A DNA stretch of 64,000 nt from Novosphingobium clariflavum (lineage in GTDB: Bacteria > Pseudomonadota > Alphaproteobacteria > Sphingomonadales > Sphingomonadaceae), in assembly GCF_026420865.1 (NCBI RefSeq), contig NZ_JAPCWC010000013.1, forward strand, positions 1 to 64,000, written 5' to 3'. This document shows positions 56,691-64,000 of the stretch, piece by piece; position 1 is the stretch's first letter, and the number at the start of each line of letters is the position of its first letter. The notes below the pieces were generated by a model that did not search any database, had not been told where the DNA came from, and saw only the letters and a list, made by a program, of their open reading frames with translations. A program made the translations under genes and the position numbers.

Positions 56691-58997
56691 TCAGACCTCG
56701 CTGGCAGGCTTCACGAAGCTGTCGAGCACACGCTTGGCGCCGGCCTGCTCGAAGTCGATCTCCAGCTTGTTGCCTTCCTGCCCGGTGACTTTGCCATAGC
56801 CGAACTTCTCGTGGAACACGCGTGCGCCGACTTCGATGTCGGTGCGCGGTTTCGAGGCGAAGCTGGCGGCGCTGCGGGTCGATTCGGCGATACGGCGCGG
56901 CTTGGGATCGTAGTCCTGCGCCGCGGCGCGTTGCCAGCCGGGCCCGCGCGTCATCGTGCGGGCAGGCTGCGCGCGGGCGACTTCGGCGAAAGGATCGGCA
57001 TGTTCGCTCCACTGCGCCCTCCACAGCGAAGCGCCGCCCGATAGCGTGGTTTCGCTGTCGACGTGATCCTCGGGCAGTTCGGCAACGAAGCGCGAGGGGA
57101 TGGAACTGGTCCACTGGCCATAGATGCGTCGATTGGCGGCGTGGAGGATCGTGCACTTGCGCCGCGCCCGCGTGATCGCGACGTAGGCGAGGCGGCGCTC
57201 CTCTTCCAGACTGGCAAGCCCGCCTTCGTCCATCGCGCGCTGCGAGGGGAACACGCCTTCCTCCCAGCCCGGCAGGAACACGTTGTCGAATTCCAGCCCC
57301 TTGGCGGCATGCATGGTCATGATCGTGACCTTTTCCTCGTCGGAGGCGGCCTCGTTGTCCATCACCAGGCTGACATGTTCGAGGAAATCGCCGAGGCTTT
57401 CATACTCTTCCATGGCGCGGGCGAGTTCGACGAGGTTTTCCAGCCGCCCGTTCGCCTCGGGCGTCTTTTCCGCCTGCAGCGCGTCGGTATAGCCGCTCTC
57501 GTCGAGCACGGTGCGCATGAGGTCGGCCGGGTTCTCGGTGGCGGAGAGATCGCGCCAGCGGGCGAAGTCGCGCATCAGCGAGAGGAAGGTGTTGCGCGCG
57601 CGGGCGGGCAGTTCGTCGGTGTCGGCAATCTCGATCGCGGCCATGGCGAGCGGAATCGCGCGCCGGCGGGCAAGCGTGTGCAGCGCCTCCAGGGCCTTGG
57701 CGCCGAGGCCGCGCTTGGGGGCATTGTAGATGCGCTCGAAGGCAAGGTCGTCCGCTGGCTGGGCGATGACCCGCAAATACGCGAGCGCGTCGCGGATTTC
57801 GGCACGCTCGTAGAAGCGGAAGCCGCCGACGATGCGGTACTTCATGCCGATCGCGATGAAGCGGTCCTCGAATTCGCGCGTCTGGTACTGCGCACGCACC
57901 AGGATGGCGATCTGGTCGAGCGGGGCGCCTTCGCGTTCCAGCCGTTCGATCTCGTCGCCGACGCGGCGGGCTTCTTCGGGCGCGTCCCAGACGCCGATCA
58001 CGCGCACCTTGTCGCCCGCGTGCCGTTCGGTCCACAGCGTCTTGCCGAGGCGCTGGGTATTCTCGCCGATCAGGCCCGAGGCGGCGGCAAGGATCTGCGG
58101 GGTGGAGCGGTAGTTCTGCTCCAGCCGGATCACTTTCGCGCCGGGGAAGTCCTTCTCGAACTTGAGGATATTGGCCACTTCCGCGCCGCGCCAGGAGTAG
58201 ATCGACTGGTCGTCATCGCCCACCACGCAGATGTTCTTGCGCACCTGGGCGATGAGCCGGAGCCAGAGGTACTGGACCTGGTTGGTGTCCTGATACTCGT
58301 CCACCATCACGTACTTGAAGCGCTGCTGGTACTGCTCCAGCACTTCGCGGTTGGTGCGCAGGATATTGAGCATGTGCAGCAGGAGATCGCCGAAATCGCA
58401 GGCGTTCAGCGTCTTCAGGCGGTCCTGATAAAGCTGGTAGAACTTCTGCCCGCGCCCGTTGGCGTAGGATTCGTTCTCTCCGGCATCGAGATCGGCGGGG
58501 TTGAGGCCGCGGTTCTTCCAGCGGTCGATGCAACCGGCGAGCTGGCGCGCGGGCCAGCGCTTTTCGTCAATCCCTTCGGCCTGGATCAGCTGCTTCAGCA
58601 CGCGCAGTTGATCGTCGGTGTCGATGATCGTGAAATTGGGCTGGAGGCCGACCAGTTCGGCGTGGCGGCGCAGCATCTTGGCGGCAATCGCGTGGAAAGT
58701 GCCGAGCCAGGGCATCCCCTCGACCGCCGGGCCGATCAACTGGCCGACACGCTCGCGCATCTCGCGCGCGGCGCGGTTGGTGAAGGTGACGCAGAGGATC
58801 TCGCTGGGCCAGGCCAGGCGGCTGCGCACCAGATGCGCAAGCCTGCGGGTGAGCGCCGCCGTCTTGCCGGTACCGGCACCCGCCAGCATCAGCACCGGGC
58901 CTTCGGTGGTCAGAACCGCCTCGCGCTGGGGCGGGTTCAGCCCGTCGATGAGCGGGTCGGAAGGGGCGTCGGGCACGGGGGATTGCAGATCGTTCAC
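56691..58997 (-). CDS. uvrD: UvrD/PcrA-type ATP-dependent DNA helicase
   Basis: A superfamily 1 helicase of 768 residues that unwinds DNA in repair and removes replication obstacles. Motifs in order: LNPPQREAVL Q-motif, AGAGTGKT (about 38-45), TFTNRAAREM, VDEYQDTN, VVGDDDQSIYSWRGA, LEQNYRST, TMHAAKGLEFDNVF and VAITRARRK. A C-terminal DUF3553 segment (GARVFHEKFGYGKVTGQEGN, partly shown) is present. A GTG start at VNDLQSP is chosen; a 20-residue longer frame to 59057 is possible but weaker. Confidence 0.94.
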   Translation of the reverse strand: MNDLQSPVPDAPSDPLIDGLNPPQREAVLTTEGPVLMLAGAGTGKTAALTRRLAHLVRSRLAWPSEILCVTFTNRAAREMRERVGQLIGPAVEGMPWLGTFHAIAAKMLRRHAELVGLQPNFTIIDTDDQLRVLKQLIQAEGIDEKRWPARQLAGCIDRWKNRGLNPADLDAGENESYANGRGQKFYQLYQDRLKTLNACDFGDLLLHMLNILRTNREVLEQYQQRFKYVMVDEYQDTNQVQYLWLRLIAQVRKNICVVGDDDQSIYSWRGAEVANILKFEKDFPGAKVIRLEQNYRSTPQILAAASGLIGENTQRLGKTLWTERHAGDKVRVIGVWDAPEEARRVGDEIERLEREGAPLDQIAILVRAQYQTREFEDRFIAIGMKYRIVGGFRFYERAEIRDALAYLRVIAQPADDLAFERIYNAPKRGLGAKALEALHTLARRRAIPLAMAAIEIADTDELPARARNTFLSLMRDFARWRDLSATENPADLMRTVLDESGYTDALQAEKTPEANGRLENLVELARAMEEYESLGDFLEHVSLVMDNEAASDEEKVTIMTMHAAKGLEFDNVFLPGWEEGVFPSQRAMDEGGLASLEEERRLAYVAITRARRKCTILHAANRRIYGQWTSSIPSRFVAELPEDHVDSETTLSGGASLWRAQWSEHADPFAEVARAQPARTMTRGPGWQRAAAQDYDPKPRRIAESTRSAASFASKPRTDIEVGARVFHEKFGYGKVTGQEGNKLEIDFEQAGAKRVLDSFVKPASEV

Positions 58998-59143
58998 CCG
59001 TGAACATCTAGAGAACGGGGGCAGGGCGTGCAAGGCCGCTTCGCCAGGACAGGGCACAATCTCCGCCGGTTTTTGAGGGAACCGAAGCAGACGACGCGCA
59101 TTGTGACGATGAGCGTGCGGCTGTCATCCATGGAGAAGTCCGG

Positions 59144-59416
59144 ATGTTTTATCGCTCGATCTTGGTGCTGGCCGCAGCGGCCGCACTCATTCCCACCGCA
59201 GGTTCGGCTCTGGCTGCCTCGCCGCATCACCGGGCGGGCGCCATGCTCCGCGAATCCCGCGGCACTCCTTCCCAAGTGACGGTAGACGGGCAGAGCTACA
59301 AGGTCTGCTCGAAGACCGTCGTCGATAGCTGTATCAACCCTCGGCAGGCTGGCCTGCACTTCGGCAACAGGCCGATGGCGGACTGGCCGGGGCAGCCTGC
59401 CAGCATGAAAAAGTGA
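59144..59416 (+). CDS. Small exported protein of unknown function
   Basis: A 90-residue protein with a clear signal peptide (residues 1-24, cleavage after ALAA). The mature part of about 65 residues is basic, His- and Pro-containing, with two Cys (VCSKTVVDSC) that could form a disulfide. A GGAGAAG ribosome site precedes the ATG. Its last codons (MKK, stop) are the first unit of a direct-repeat array that continues past the stop. No family recognised; it could be a small periplasmic or secreted factor. Confidence 0.65.
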   Translation: MFYRSILVLAAAAALIPTAGSALAASPHHRAGAMLRESRGTPSQVTVDGQSYKVCSKTVVDSCINPRQAGLHFGNRPMADWPGQPASMKK

Positions 59417-59487
59417 CCAAGCGCGGTATGAGAAAGTGACCGAGTGCGGTATGAAAAAGTAACCGCCGGTGATGGCTAAAGGTAACC
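59405..59487 (+). repeat. 23-bp imperfect direct repeats, each starting ATG
   Basis: Units begin at 59405 (ATGAAAAAGTGACCAAGCGC), 59428 (ATGAGAAAGTGACCGAGTGC), 59451 (ATGAAAAAGTAACCGCCGGT) and 59472 (ATGGCTAAAGGTAACC). The first two are 23 bp and differ at three positions. Each of the first three reads Met-Lys/Arg-Lys-stop, the first being the natural end of the preceding gene. Confidence 0.8.
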
Positions 59488-59494
59488 AAACGCA

Positions 59495-59528
59495 AAGGGG
59501 TGCCTTGCGGTCGGCAAAGGCACCCCTT
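59495..59528. terminator. Stem-loop between repeat array and rsmD
   Basis: AAGGGGTGCC and GGCACCCCTT form a perfect 10-bp stem with a 14-base loop. It could end either the small exported gene or rsmD; tails are A/T-poor, so termination by itself is uncertain. Confidence 0.5.
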
Positions 59529-59554
59529 GAAGTATGGAAATGTAACCTGAAGCG

Positions 59555-60142
59555 TCAGGCCGGGACGCGGCGCAGGATGTGCAGTCGGGCCTTGCCGACG
59601 TCGCGCGTGGATTCGACTTCGAAGCCCTTGATCGCGATCGATTCGTCGCGGCCGGTTTCGATGCAGACCCAGGTCTGCTCGCCGATCCAGCCGAGGCGGT
59701 TGAGCTTGTCGACCGCTACGGCACCGGCGCCGGTGTCGTAAGGCGGATCGAGCAGGACGAGGTCCAGCGTTTCCTTGGCCGGGCCAAGCGACAGGGCCGA
59801 GCTTGCGCGCACATCGGTCTGCCCCTGAGCGCGCAGATTGGCGATGTTGGTGCGGATCGCCCGGATCGCGCCGGGGTCCTGGTCCACGAAGAGGCAATGC
59901 GCGGCCCCGCGCGAAAGCGCCTCGAGGCCGAGTGCGCCCGATCCGGCAAAGAGATCGGCCACTTTCAGCCCCTCGAACGTGCCGAGACGGCTTGCCAGCA
60001 TCGAGAACAGCGTCTCGCGGGTGCGGTCTGCGGTCGGGCGCGTGGCATCGCCTTCGGGCGTGGCCAGCTTGCGGCCGCGCCATTCGCCTGCGACGATGCG
60101 CAGGCCGGTCCGCACGTTGCCCCGGGCATTGGCAGGCTTCAT
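59555..60142 (-). CDS. rsmD: 16S rRNA guanine-N2 methyltransferase
   Basis: RsmD methylates G966 of 16S rRNA. 195 residues: basic N-terminus, RIVAGEWRGRKLATP, then RPTADRTRETLFSML, SAM site VADLFAGSGALGLEALSRG and the N-6/N2 MTase motif LLDPPYDT. An ATG overlaps the rluB stop (ATGA), so translation is coupled. Downstream is the repeat array and stem-loop. Confidence 0.92.
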   Translation of the reverse strand: MKPANARGNVRTGLRIVAGEWRGRKLATPEGDATRPTADRTRETLFSMLASRLGTFEGLKVADLFAGSGALGLEALSRGAAHCLFVDQDPGAIRAIRTNIANLRAQGQTDVRASSALSLGPAKETLDLVLLDPPYDTGAGAVAVDKLNRLGWIGEQTWVCIETGRDESIAIKGFEVESTRDVGKARLHILRRVPA

Positions 60143-61659
60143 GCCTTCGCGTCCGGCAGCGTGCGGCGGAAGTTCTCGAGTTCGCGGGGCGAGACTTCCA
60201 CGACCATGCCCTTGGGCAGGTCGAGCAGGCGGAACGGGCCGTAGGAAATGCGGATCAGGCGGCTGACCTGCAGTCCGAGGTGCTCCAGAACGCGGCGCAC
60301 TTCGCGGTTCTTGCCTTCGGTCAGGGTCATCTCGACCCACTGGTTGCGCCCGGTGCGGCGCTCCATGTTGGCGTCGATCTTGCCGTAGACAACGCCTTCG
60401 ATCTCGATGCCTTCGATCAGGTCCTCAAGCTGGGCCTGCGAAATATCGCCGAAGGTGCGGGCGCGGTAGGTGCGCGGCACGCCGGTGGCAGGCAGTTCGA
60501 GCTGGCGCTTGAACTCGCCGTCGTTGGTCAGCAGCAGCAGGCCCTCGGTGTTGAGGTCGAGGCGGCCGATCGGCATCACGCGGCCCGAATCTTCCGGCAG
60601 CGCGTTGCGCAGCGCGGTGTAGATCGTCGGGCGGCCCATCGGGTCGCGCTCGGCGGTGATGAGGCCGGAGGGCTTGTGGAAGATGAAGAGGCGGGTTTCC
60701 TCGGCATCGCGCACGGGATTGCCGTCGACCGTCACGCCGCGCAAGTTCGGCAGTACGGTGGAGGGGGTTTCGATCAGATCTTCACCAAGGCGCACGCGGC
60801 CTTCGATGATCAGGCGCTCGGCCTCGCGGCGGCTGGCGACGCCGGCGCGGGCGAGCAGCTTGGCGATGCGTTCGCCGTCGCGCACCGGCATGCCCGGGGT
60901 CTTGGCCGTGGGCGCGGCGGCGCGCGGTGCGGCGCGAACCGGGCGCGGGCGGCGTTCTTCACGGGGGCGATCGTTGGCGAAACGATCCTTGCCGAAGCGT
61001 TCACCGGCAAAACGGTCGCTGCGGGGGCGCTCGCCGCCGTCGCGGCTGCCGTAAGGCTTGCTGCCGAAGGGCTTGTTGCCGAAGGGCTTGCGCTCGTCGT
61101 CCTGGCGCGGGCCGCGGCCATAGGCCGGGCGTTCGCTGCGCGCGCCTTGCGGTGCATCGCGGCGATCGTCGCGGTTGCGGTTGCTCCAGGGACGTTCGCT
61201 GCTGCCATAGTCGCCGGAGTCGCGATCGCTGCGCGCCTTGGCGCCATAGGGCTTGCCGCCGTCATCCTTGCGCGGGCCCCGGCCGTAAGCGGGCCCGTCG
61301 CCGCGCTGGCCGCCGCGCTGGCCATCACGCGCGGGACCGCCGCGATCCTCGCGGCCGCGTTCGCCGTACGGCTTGCTGCCATAAGGCTTCGCGTCCTCGG
61401 CCTTGCGCGGGCCGCGATGGAAGGTGGGCTTGTCGCCCCGCCGATCATCGCGCCGATCATCACGCCGGTCTTCACGCCCGGTGCTGTACGTGCCGTCGCC
61501 ATACCGGCTTTCGCCGCGGGCACCGCGGTCGCGTGGGGCATCGCCCCGGGAGTTGCCGCCACGCGGGCCGCTGCGGAAAGAACCGTCGCGCGAAGAGCCA
61601 TCACGCGAACCACCGCCGCCACGCTTCGGGCCGCCGGATTTGAAAGGAGGTTTGGACAT
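60139..61659 (-). CDS. rluB: RluB-type rRNA pseudouridine synthase with long RGD-rich extension
   Basis: Isomerises a uridine in 23S rRNA (U2605 in E. coli for RluB). Of 506 residues, about 1-225 are a low-complexity Arg/Gly/Asp/Ser-rich, Lys- and Tyr-dotted disordered extension with recurrent GRGPRKDDGGKPYG-like units. An S4 domain (RIAKLLARAGVASRREAERLI, partly shown) and the synthase domain (catalytic Asp in GRLDLNTEGLLLLTNDGEF, partly shown) follow. The family in E. coli has about 290 residues; here the extension is unusually long. The extension is probably an RNA-binding tail. An ATG 33 bases further upstream is also in frame. Confidence 0.88.
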   Translation of the reverse strand: MSKPPFKSGGPKRGGGGSRDGSSRDGSFRSGPRGGNSRGDAPRDRGARGESRYGDGTYSTGREDRRDDRRDDRRGDKPTFHRGPRKAEDAKPYGSKPYGERGREDRGGPARDGQRGGQRGDGPAYGRGPRKDDGGKPYGAKARSDRDSGDYGSSERPWSNRNRDDRRDAPQGARSERPAYGRGPRQDDERKPFGNKPFGSKPYGSRDGGERPRSDRFAGERFGKDRFANDRPREERRPRPVRAAPRAAAPTAKTPGMPVRDGERIAKLLARAGVASRREAERLIIEGRVRLGEDLIETPSTVLPNLRGVTVDGNPVRDAEETRLFIFHKPSGLITAERDPMGRPTIYTALRNALPEDSGRVMPIGRLDLNTEGLLLLTNDGEFKRQLELPATGVPRTYRARTFGDISQAQLEDLIEGIEIEGVVYGKIDANMERRTGRNQWVEMTLTEGKNREVRRVLEHLGLQVSRLIRISYGPFRLLDLPKGMVVEVSPRELENFRRTLPDAKA

Positions 61660-61770
61660 TTGCCCGCCCATACCTGTTGATCGTCGCTTCATCCAGCCTT
61701 CCCTTGCGCCAAGGGCGCGTTAGGGTGCGGCAAATTAGCATATTCGCGTGTCGAAACCGGAGATCACAGC

Positions 61771-63108
61771 GTGGACGCCCAAAGTATCGAACAACGTCGC
61801 GGCGTCTGGGATGCGGTCAAACCCTATGTCGAGAAAGAATCGCTGGCCTCGTTCGCTCTGGGGCTGTCCTCCGGTTTCCCCTATGCGATGATCGGCGCGA
61901 CGCTCACCACGCGTCTCGCGCAGGACGGCATCGACAAGAAGACGGTCACTGCCTTCACGCTCGCCTTCCTCGTCTACAACCTCAAGGTCTTCTGGGCCTG
62001 GATCATCGACGGCGTGCGCCTGCCGGTGCTGGGCAGCATGGGCCAGCGCGTCTCGTGGATGATGGTCTGCGGCCTGTTCGTGATCGCGGCGGTGCTGAAC
62101 CTCGCCTTCGTCGATCCTGCCGCCGACATTTCCGCGACCGTGATCGCCGCCGTCCTGGTGGGCGTGGCGGGCGCCAGCTTCGACATCGTGATCGACGCCT
62201 ACCGCATCGAGACGCTGAAGCCTTACCAGCTCGGCACCGGCTCCGGGATGAGCCAGTACGGCTGGCGTATCGGTTCGGCCGGTGCCGGCGCGCTGGCGCT
62301 GGTGGTCTCGGCCCGCCATGGCTGGAGCGCGGGTTATGCCGCCTGTGCCTTCTTCGCGCTCCCCGCGATGCTGACGGCGATGTTCCTTGGCGAGCCTGAG
62401 CGCCGCAAGGTCGTGGTCGAGAAGCGCGGCGTGGTGGAAGTGTGGAGTTCCATCGCCGGGCCGTTTGCCGAGTTCTTCCGCCGGAATGGCGCGGTGCTGG
62501 TGCTGACCTTCATCCTCGTCCACAAGATCGGCGACACGCTGGCGAACCTGACCTTCCGCCTGCTGTTCGACGACCTCAAGTTCTCGAACGACGAGATCGC
62601 GCTCTACGACGTCGGTCTCGGGTTCTGGGCCTATCTGATCGGCGTGTTCATCGGCGGCGTGGCTTTCGCGAAGATGGGGCTCAAGCGTTCGGTGCTGATC
62701 TCGCTGATCCTGATGGGCGCCTCCAACCTCAGCTTCGCGGCGCTGGCGGCGGCCGGACACAGCAACTGGGGCATGGCGGGCGCGATCGGCTTCGAGAACA
62801 TCGCGTCCGGTTATGGCGGCGTGGTGGTGATCGCCTATTTCTCGGCGCTCTGCGATCTTCGCTACACCGCCGCGCAATACGCGCTGATCTCAGCTGCGGC
62901 GAGCGTGGTTGGCCGTCTGCTTACCGGCACGACGGCGGGCGCGCTGATCGAGGCGATGGGCTACGTGAACTTCTATCTGCTGACCACGGTTGCCTCGCTG
63001 CCGGGCATCGTGCTGTTCTGGTGGATGTGCCGCACGGGCCTCGTCGATCAGGCGATGGGCACGGCGGGCGAGGACAGGGCGGAGCTGGAGGCGGGCCAGT
63101 CGTCCTGA
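61771..63108 (+). CDS. ampG: AmpG-type muropeptide permease
   Basis: An inner-membrane major-facilitator protein of 445 residues with about 12-14 helices. The N-terminus FALGLSSGFPYAMIGATLTTRL (partly shown), KVFWAWIIDGVRLP and QYGWRIGSAGAG are typical of AmpG, which imports anhydromuropeptides for cell-wall recycling. In bacteria with an AmpC/AmpR system it is needed for lactamase induction; no ampR or ampC is seen here. The start is a GTG; it is divergent from rluB. Assignment to the AmpG family is good, the exact substrate is inferred. Confidence 0.87.
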   Translation: MDAQSIEQRRGVWDAVKPYVEKESLASFALGLSSGFPYAMIGATLTTRLAQDGIDKKTVTAFTLAFLVYNLKVFWAWIIDGVRLPVLGSMGQRVSWMMVCGLFVIAAVLNLAFVDPAADISATVIAAVLVGVAGASFDIVIDAYRIETLKPYQLGTGSGMSQYGWRIGSAGAGALALVVSARHGWSAGYAACAFFALPAMLTAMFLGEPERRKVVVEKRGVVEVWSSIAGPFAEFFRRNGAVLVLTFILVHKIGDTLANLTFRLLFDDLKFSNDEIALYDVGLGFWAYLIGVFIGGVAFAKMGLKRSVLISLILMGASNLSFAALAAAGHSNWGMAGAIGFENIASGYGGVVVIAYFSALCDLRYTAAQYALISAAASVVGRLLTGTTAGALIEAMGYVNFYLLTTVASLPGIVLFWWMCRTGLVDQAMGTAGEDRAELEAGQSS

Positions 63109-63160
63109 CGGTTTGAAAATCGGGCGGGTGCGGGGCTGACCATTCGGGAGAAAGTGTTTG

Positions 63161-63880
63161 ATGCTACGAACGATCTTCCTTGCACTGGCCAGGCTGCGGC
63201 GGGGGGCATTGCTTCCCGCGCTGGGCCTGGCGATCATCGCGCCGGTTCAGGTGATGGCGGAGACGCCGCGCGATATTCTGACGGCCGCCGCGTTCAAGAC
63301 CGACGACAAGGCCCGCGCGCTGCAATTGATCGGCAGCGCCATCACCGCCGCTGACCGGGCGCTTGCGGCCCATCCGGGAGACCGCGAGGCGGCGCTGCAA
63401 CGCGGCGTCGCAATCGGCTATCGGGGCAAGCTGACGCACAGCCGGACGGACGTGCGCGCCTCGCTCGATGTGTTCCAGAAGCTCCTGGCACAGAACCCGC
63501 GCGATGCCGAAGTGCAGATGGCGATAGCGGCCTGGCACCTTGGCGCGGTGGATGAACTCGGCGGCTTCCTGGCGCGCACGGCGCTGGGGGCAAAGAAGGA
63601 CCAGGGCCTTTCGGCCTTGACCCGTGCCGTCGATCTGGGCGGGAACCGGGCGTTCTATCCCGGACTGGCGGCACTGATGCAGATCCGCAGCGATCATGGC
63701 TCCGTGGCCGCGACGCGCCGGTTTGCCGAGGCTGCCGCTGCCGGTCAGACACCGACGCCGCTGGATGCGATCCTCAAGCGTGCGGCCATTTCCATGCTGC
63801 CCGCCTTGCGTGCGAACGACGGCAAGGCGGCTGCGGCGCTGGCGCTCAAGTTGCTGCCCTTCGGGAAATTGCCCGGGTAA
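63161..63880 (+). CDS. Exported TPR-like protein
   Basis: A 239-residue protein with a signal peptide (about 1-34) and a helical body whose repeated Ala/Leu/Arg pattern (ADRALAAHPGDREAALQRGVA and LDVFQKLLAQNPRDAEVQMA, partly shown) suggests two to three TPR-like hairpins. It follows ampG after 52 bp on the same strand and could be co-transcribed. The family was not identified. A TTG codon directly before the ATG is not needed. Confidence 0.68.
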   Translation: MLRTIFLALARLRRGALLPALGLAIIAPVQVMAETPRDILTAAAFKTDDKARALQLIGSAITAADRALAAHPGDREAALQRGVAIGYRGKLTHSRTDVRASLDVFQKLLAQNPRDAEVQMAIAAWHLGAVDELGGFLARTALGAKKDQGLSALTRAVDLGGNRAFYPGLAALMQIRSDHGSVAATRRFAEAAAAGQTPTPLDAILKRAAISMLPALRANDGKAAAALALKLLPFGKLPG

Positions 63881-63887
63881 GGGCGGA

Positions 63888-64000
63888 TCAGTCGGGAATT
63901 TCCGCGTTCGCCTCCAGCACTACGCCGGAGAGATAGAGCGATCCGGCGATCAGGACCGGCAGACCGTCGCCGGGCAGGGCGGCCAATGCCGCCGCAACGC
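63888..64000 (-). CDS. folC: FolC, C-terminal fragment (runs off the window)
   Basis: Only the last 37 codons are in view. On the minus strand they read VAAALAALPGDGLPVLIAGS, then LYLSGVVLEANAEIPD and stop, the C-terminal segment of bifunctional folylpolyglutamate/dihydrofolate synthase (PVLIAGSLYLxGxVL). The start and catalytic domain lie beyond the edge of the window. The gene is intact as far as visible. Confidence 0.75.
   Translation of the reverse strand, partial: VAAALAALPGDGLPVLIAGSLYLSGVVLEANAEIPD

Overview
The window is GC-rich alphaproteobacterial DNA, most likely from a Sphingomonadaceae of the Novosphingobium/Sphingobium type. The call rests on protein character rather than on rRNA. 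The CtrA inhibitor SciP and the response regulator CpdR (alphaproteobacterial cell-cycle regulators) are present. So are a MIM/CAU-like class B3 metallo-beta-lactamase, a LolC/LolD pair, SapC and DUF3422 proteins, an eukaryotic-like NADP-isocitrate dehydrogenase, and an inverted repeat (TTCGACAAGCTCAGGA type) that is common in sphingomonad intergenic regions. Nearly all of the 64 kb is chromosomal housekeeping and envelope genes. I see no prophage, CRISPR array, toxin-antitoxin pair, defence island or complete transposase.

Layout. 0-6 kb: an outer-membrane barrel protein whose stop codon abuts a 269-bp miniature element, then ligA, sciP with an AT-rich upstream region, a small PilZ-like protein, and prmA coupled to a lipoprotein B3 beta-lactamase. 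6-13 kb: sdhCDA closed by a terminator with no sdhB, an HdeD-like and a DUF202 membrane protein, and a BlaI-like repressor with a BlaR1-like M56 protease behind a 32-bp dyad. 13-20 kb: two putative zinc peptidases, guaB, an RsmB-like rRNA methyltransferase, a TPR protein and rppH. 20-24 kb: the second miniature element and korAB (2-oxoacid:ferredoxin oxidoreductase). 24-28 kb: membrane hydrolase, PAP2 phosphatase, photolyase, cyclopropane-fatty-acid synthase. 28-34 kb: PilZ, an SDR coupled to purF, lolCD, glutathione peroxidase. 35-43 kb: dnaE, an acyl-CoA ligase, a radical-SAM protein, a TetR regulator and a TauD/TfdA dioxygenase. 43-51 kb: icd, DUF3422, tRNA-Val, cpdR, an N-formylglutamate amidohydrolase, a strong small-RNA candidate, sapC and a D-2-hydroxyacid dehydrogenase. 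51-64 kb: DEAD-box helicase, carboxylesterase, fatty-acid hydroxylase, methyltransferase, UvrD-type helicase, rsmD-rluB, ampG and the end of folC.

Functional themes. Central carbon flux at the 2-oxoglutarate node is represented by icd, korAB and sdhCDA. Cell-wall stress and beta-lactam functions are represented by the B3 enzyme, BlaI/BlaR-like proteins and AmpG, but these are scattered rather than in one operon. Cell-cycle control is represented by sciP and cpdR, both with GANTC methylation sites upstream.

The most interesting non-gene signals are: (i) a MITE-like element present in two near-full copies plus one solo end, with TA-type boundaries and compensatory changes in internal hairpins; (ii) a minus-strand RNA candidate carrying a CCUCCUCCC anti-Shine-Dalgarno motif between hairpins and ending in a very strong terminator; (iii) the dyad that abuts the BlaI start; (iv) a small array of 23-bp repeats, each of which restarts with an ATG. 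All function calls come from reading the sequence by eye; no database search was run.
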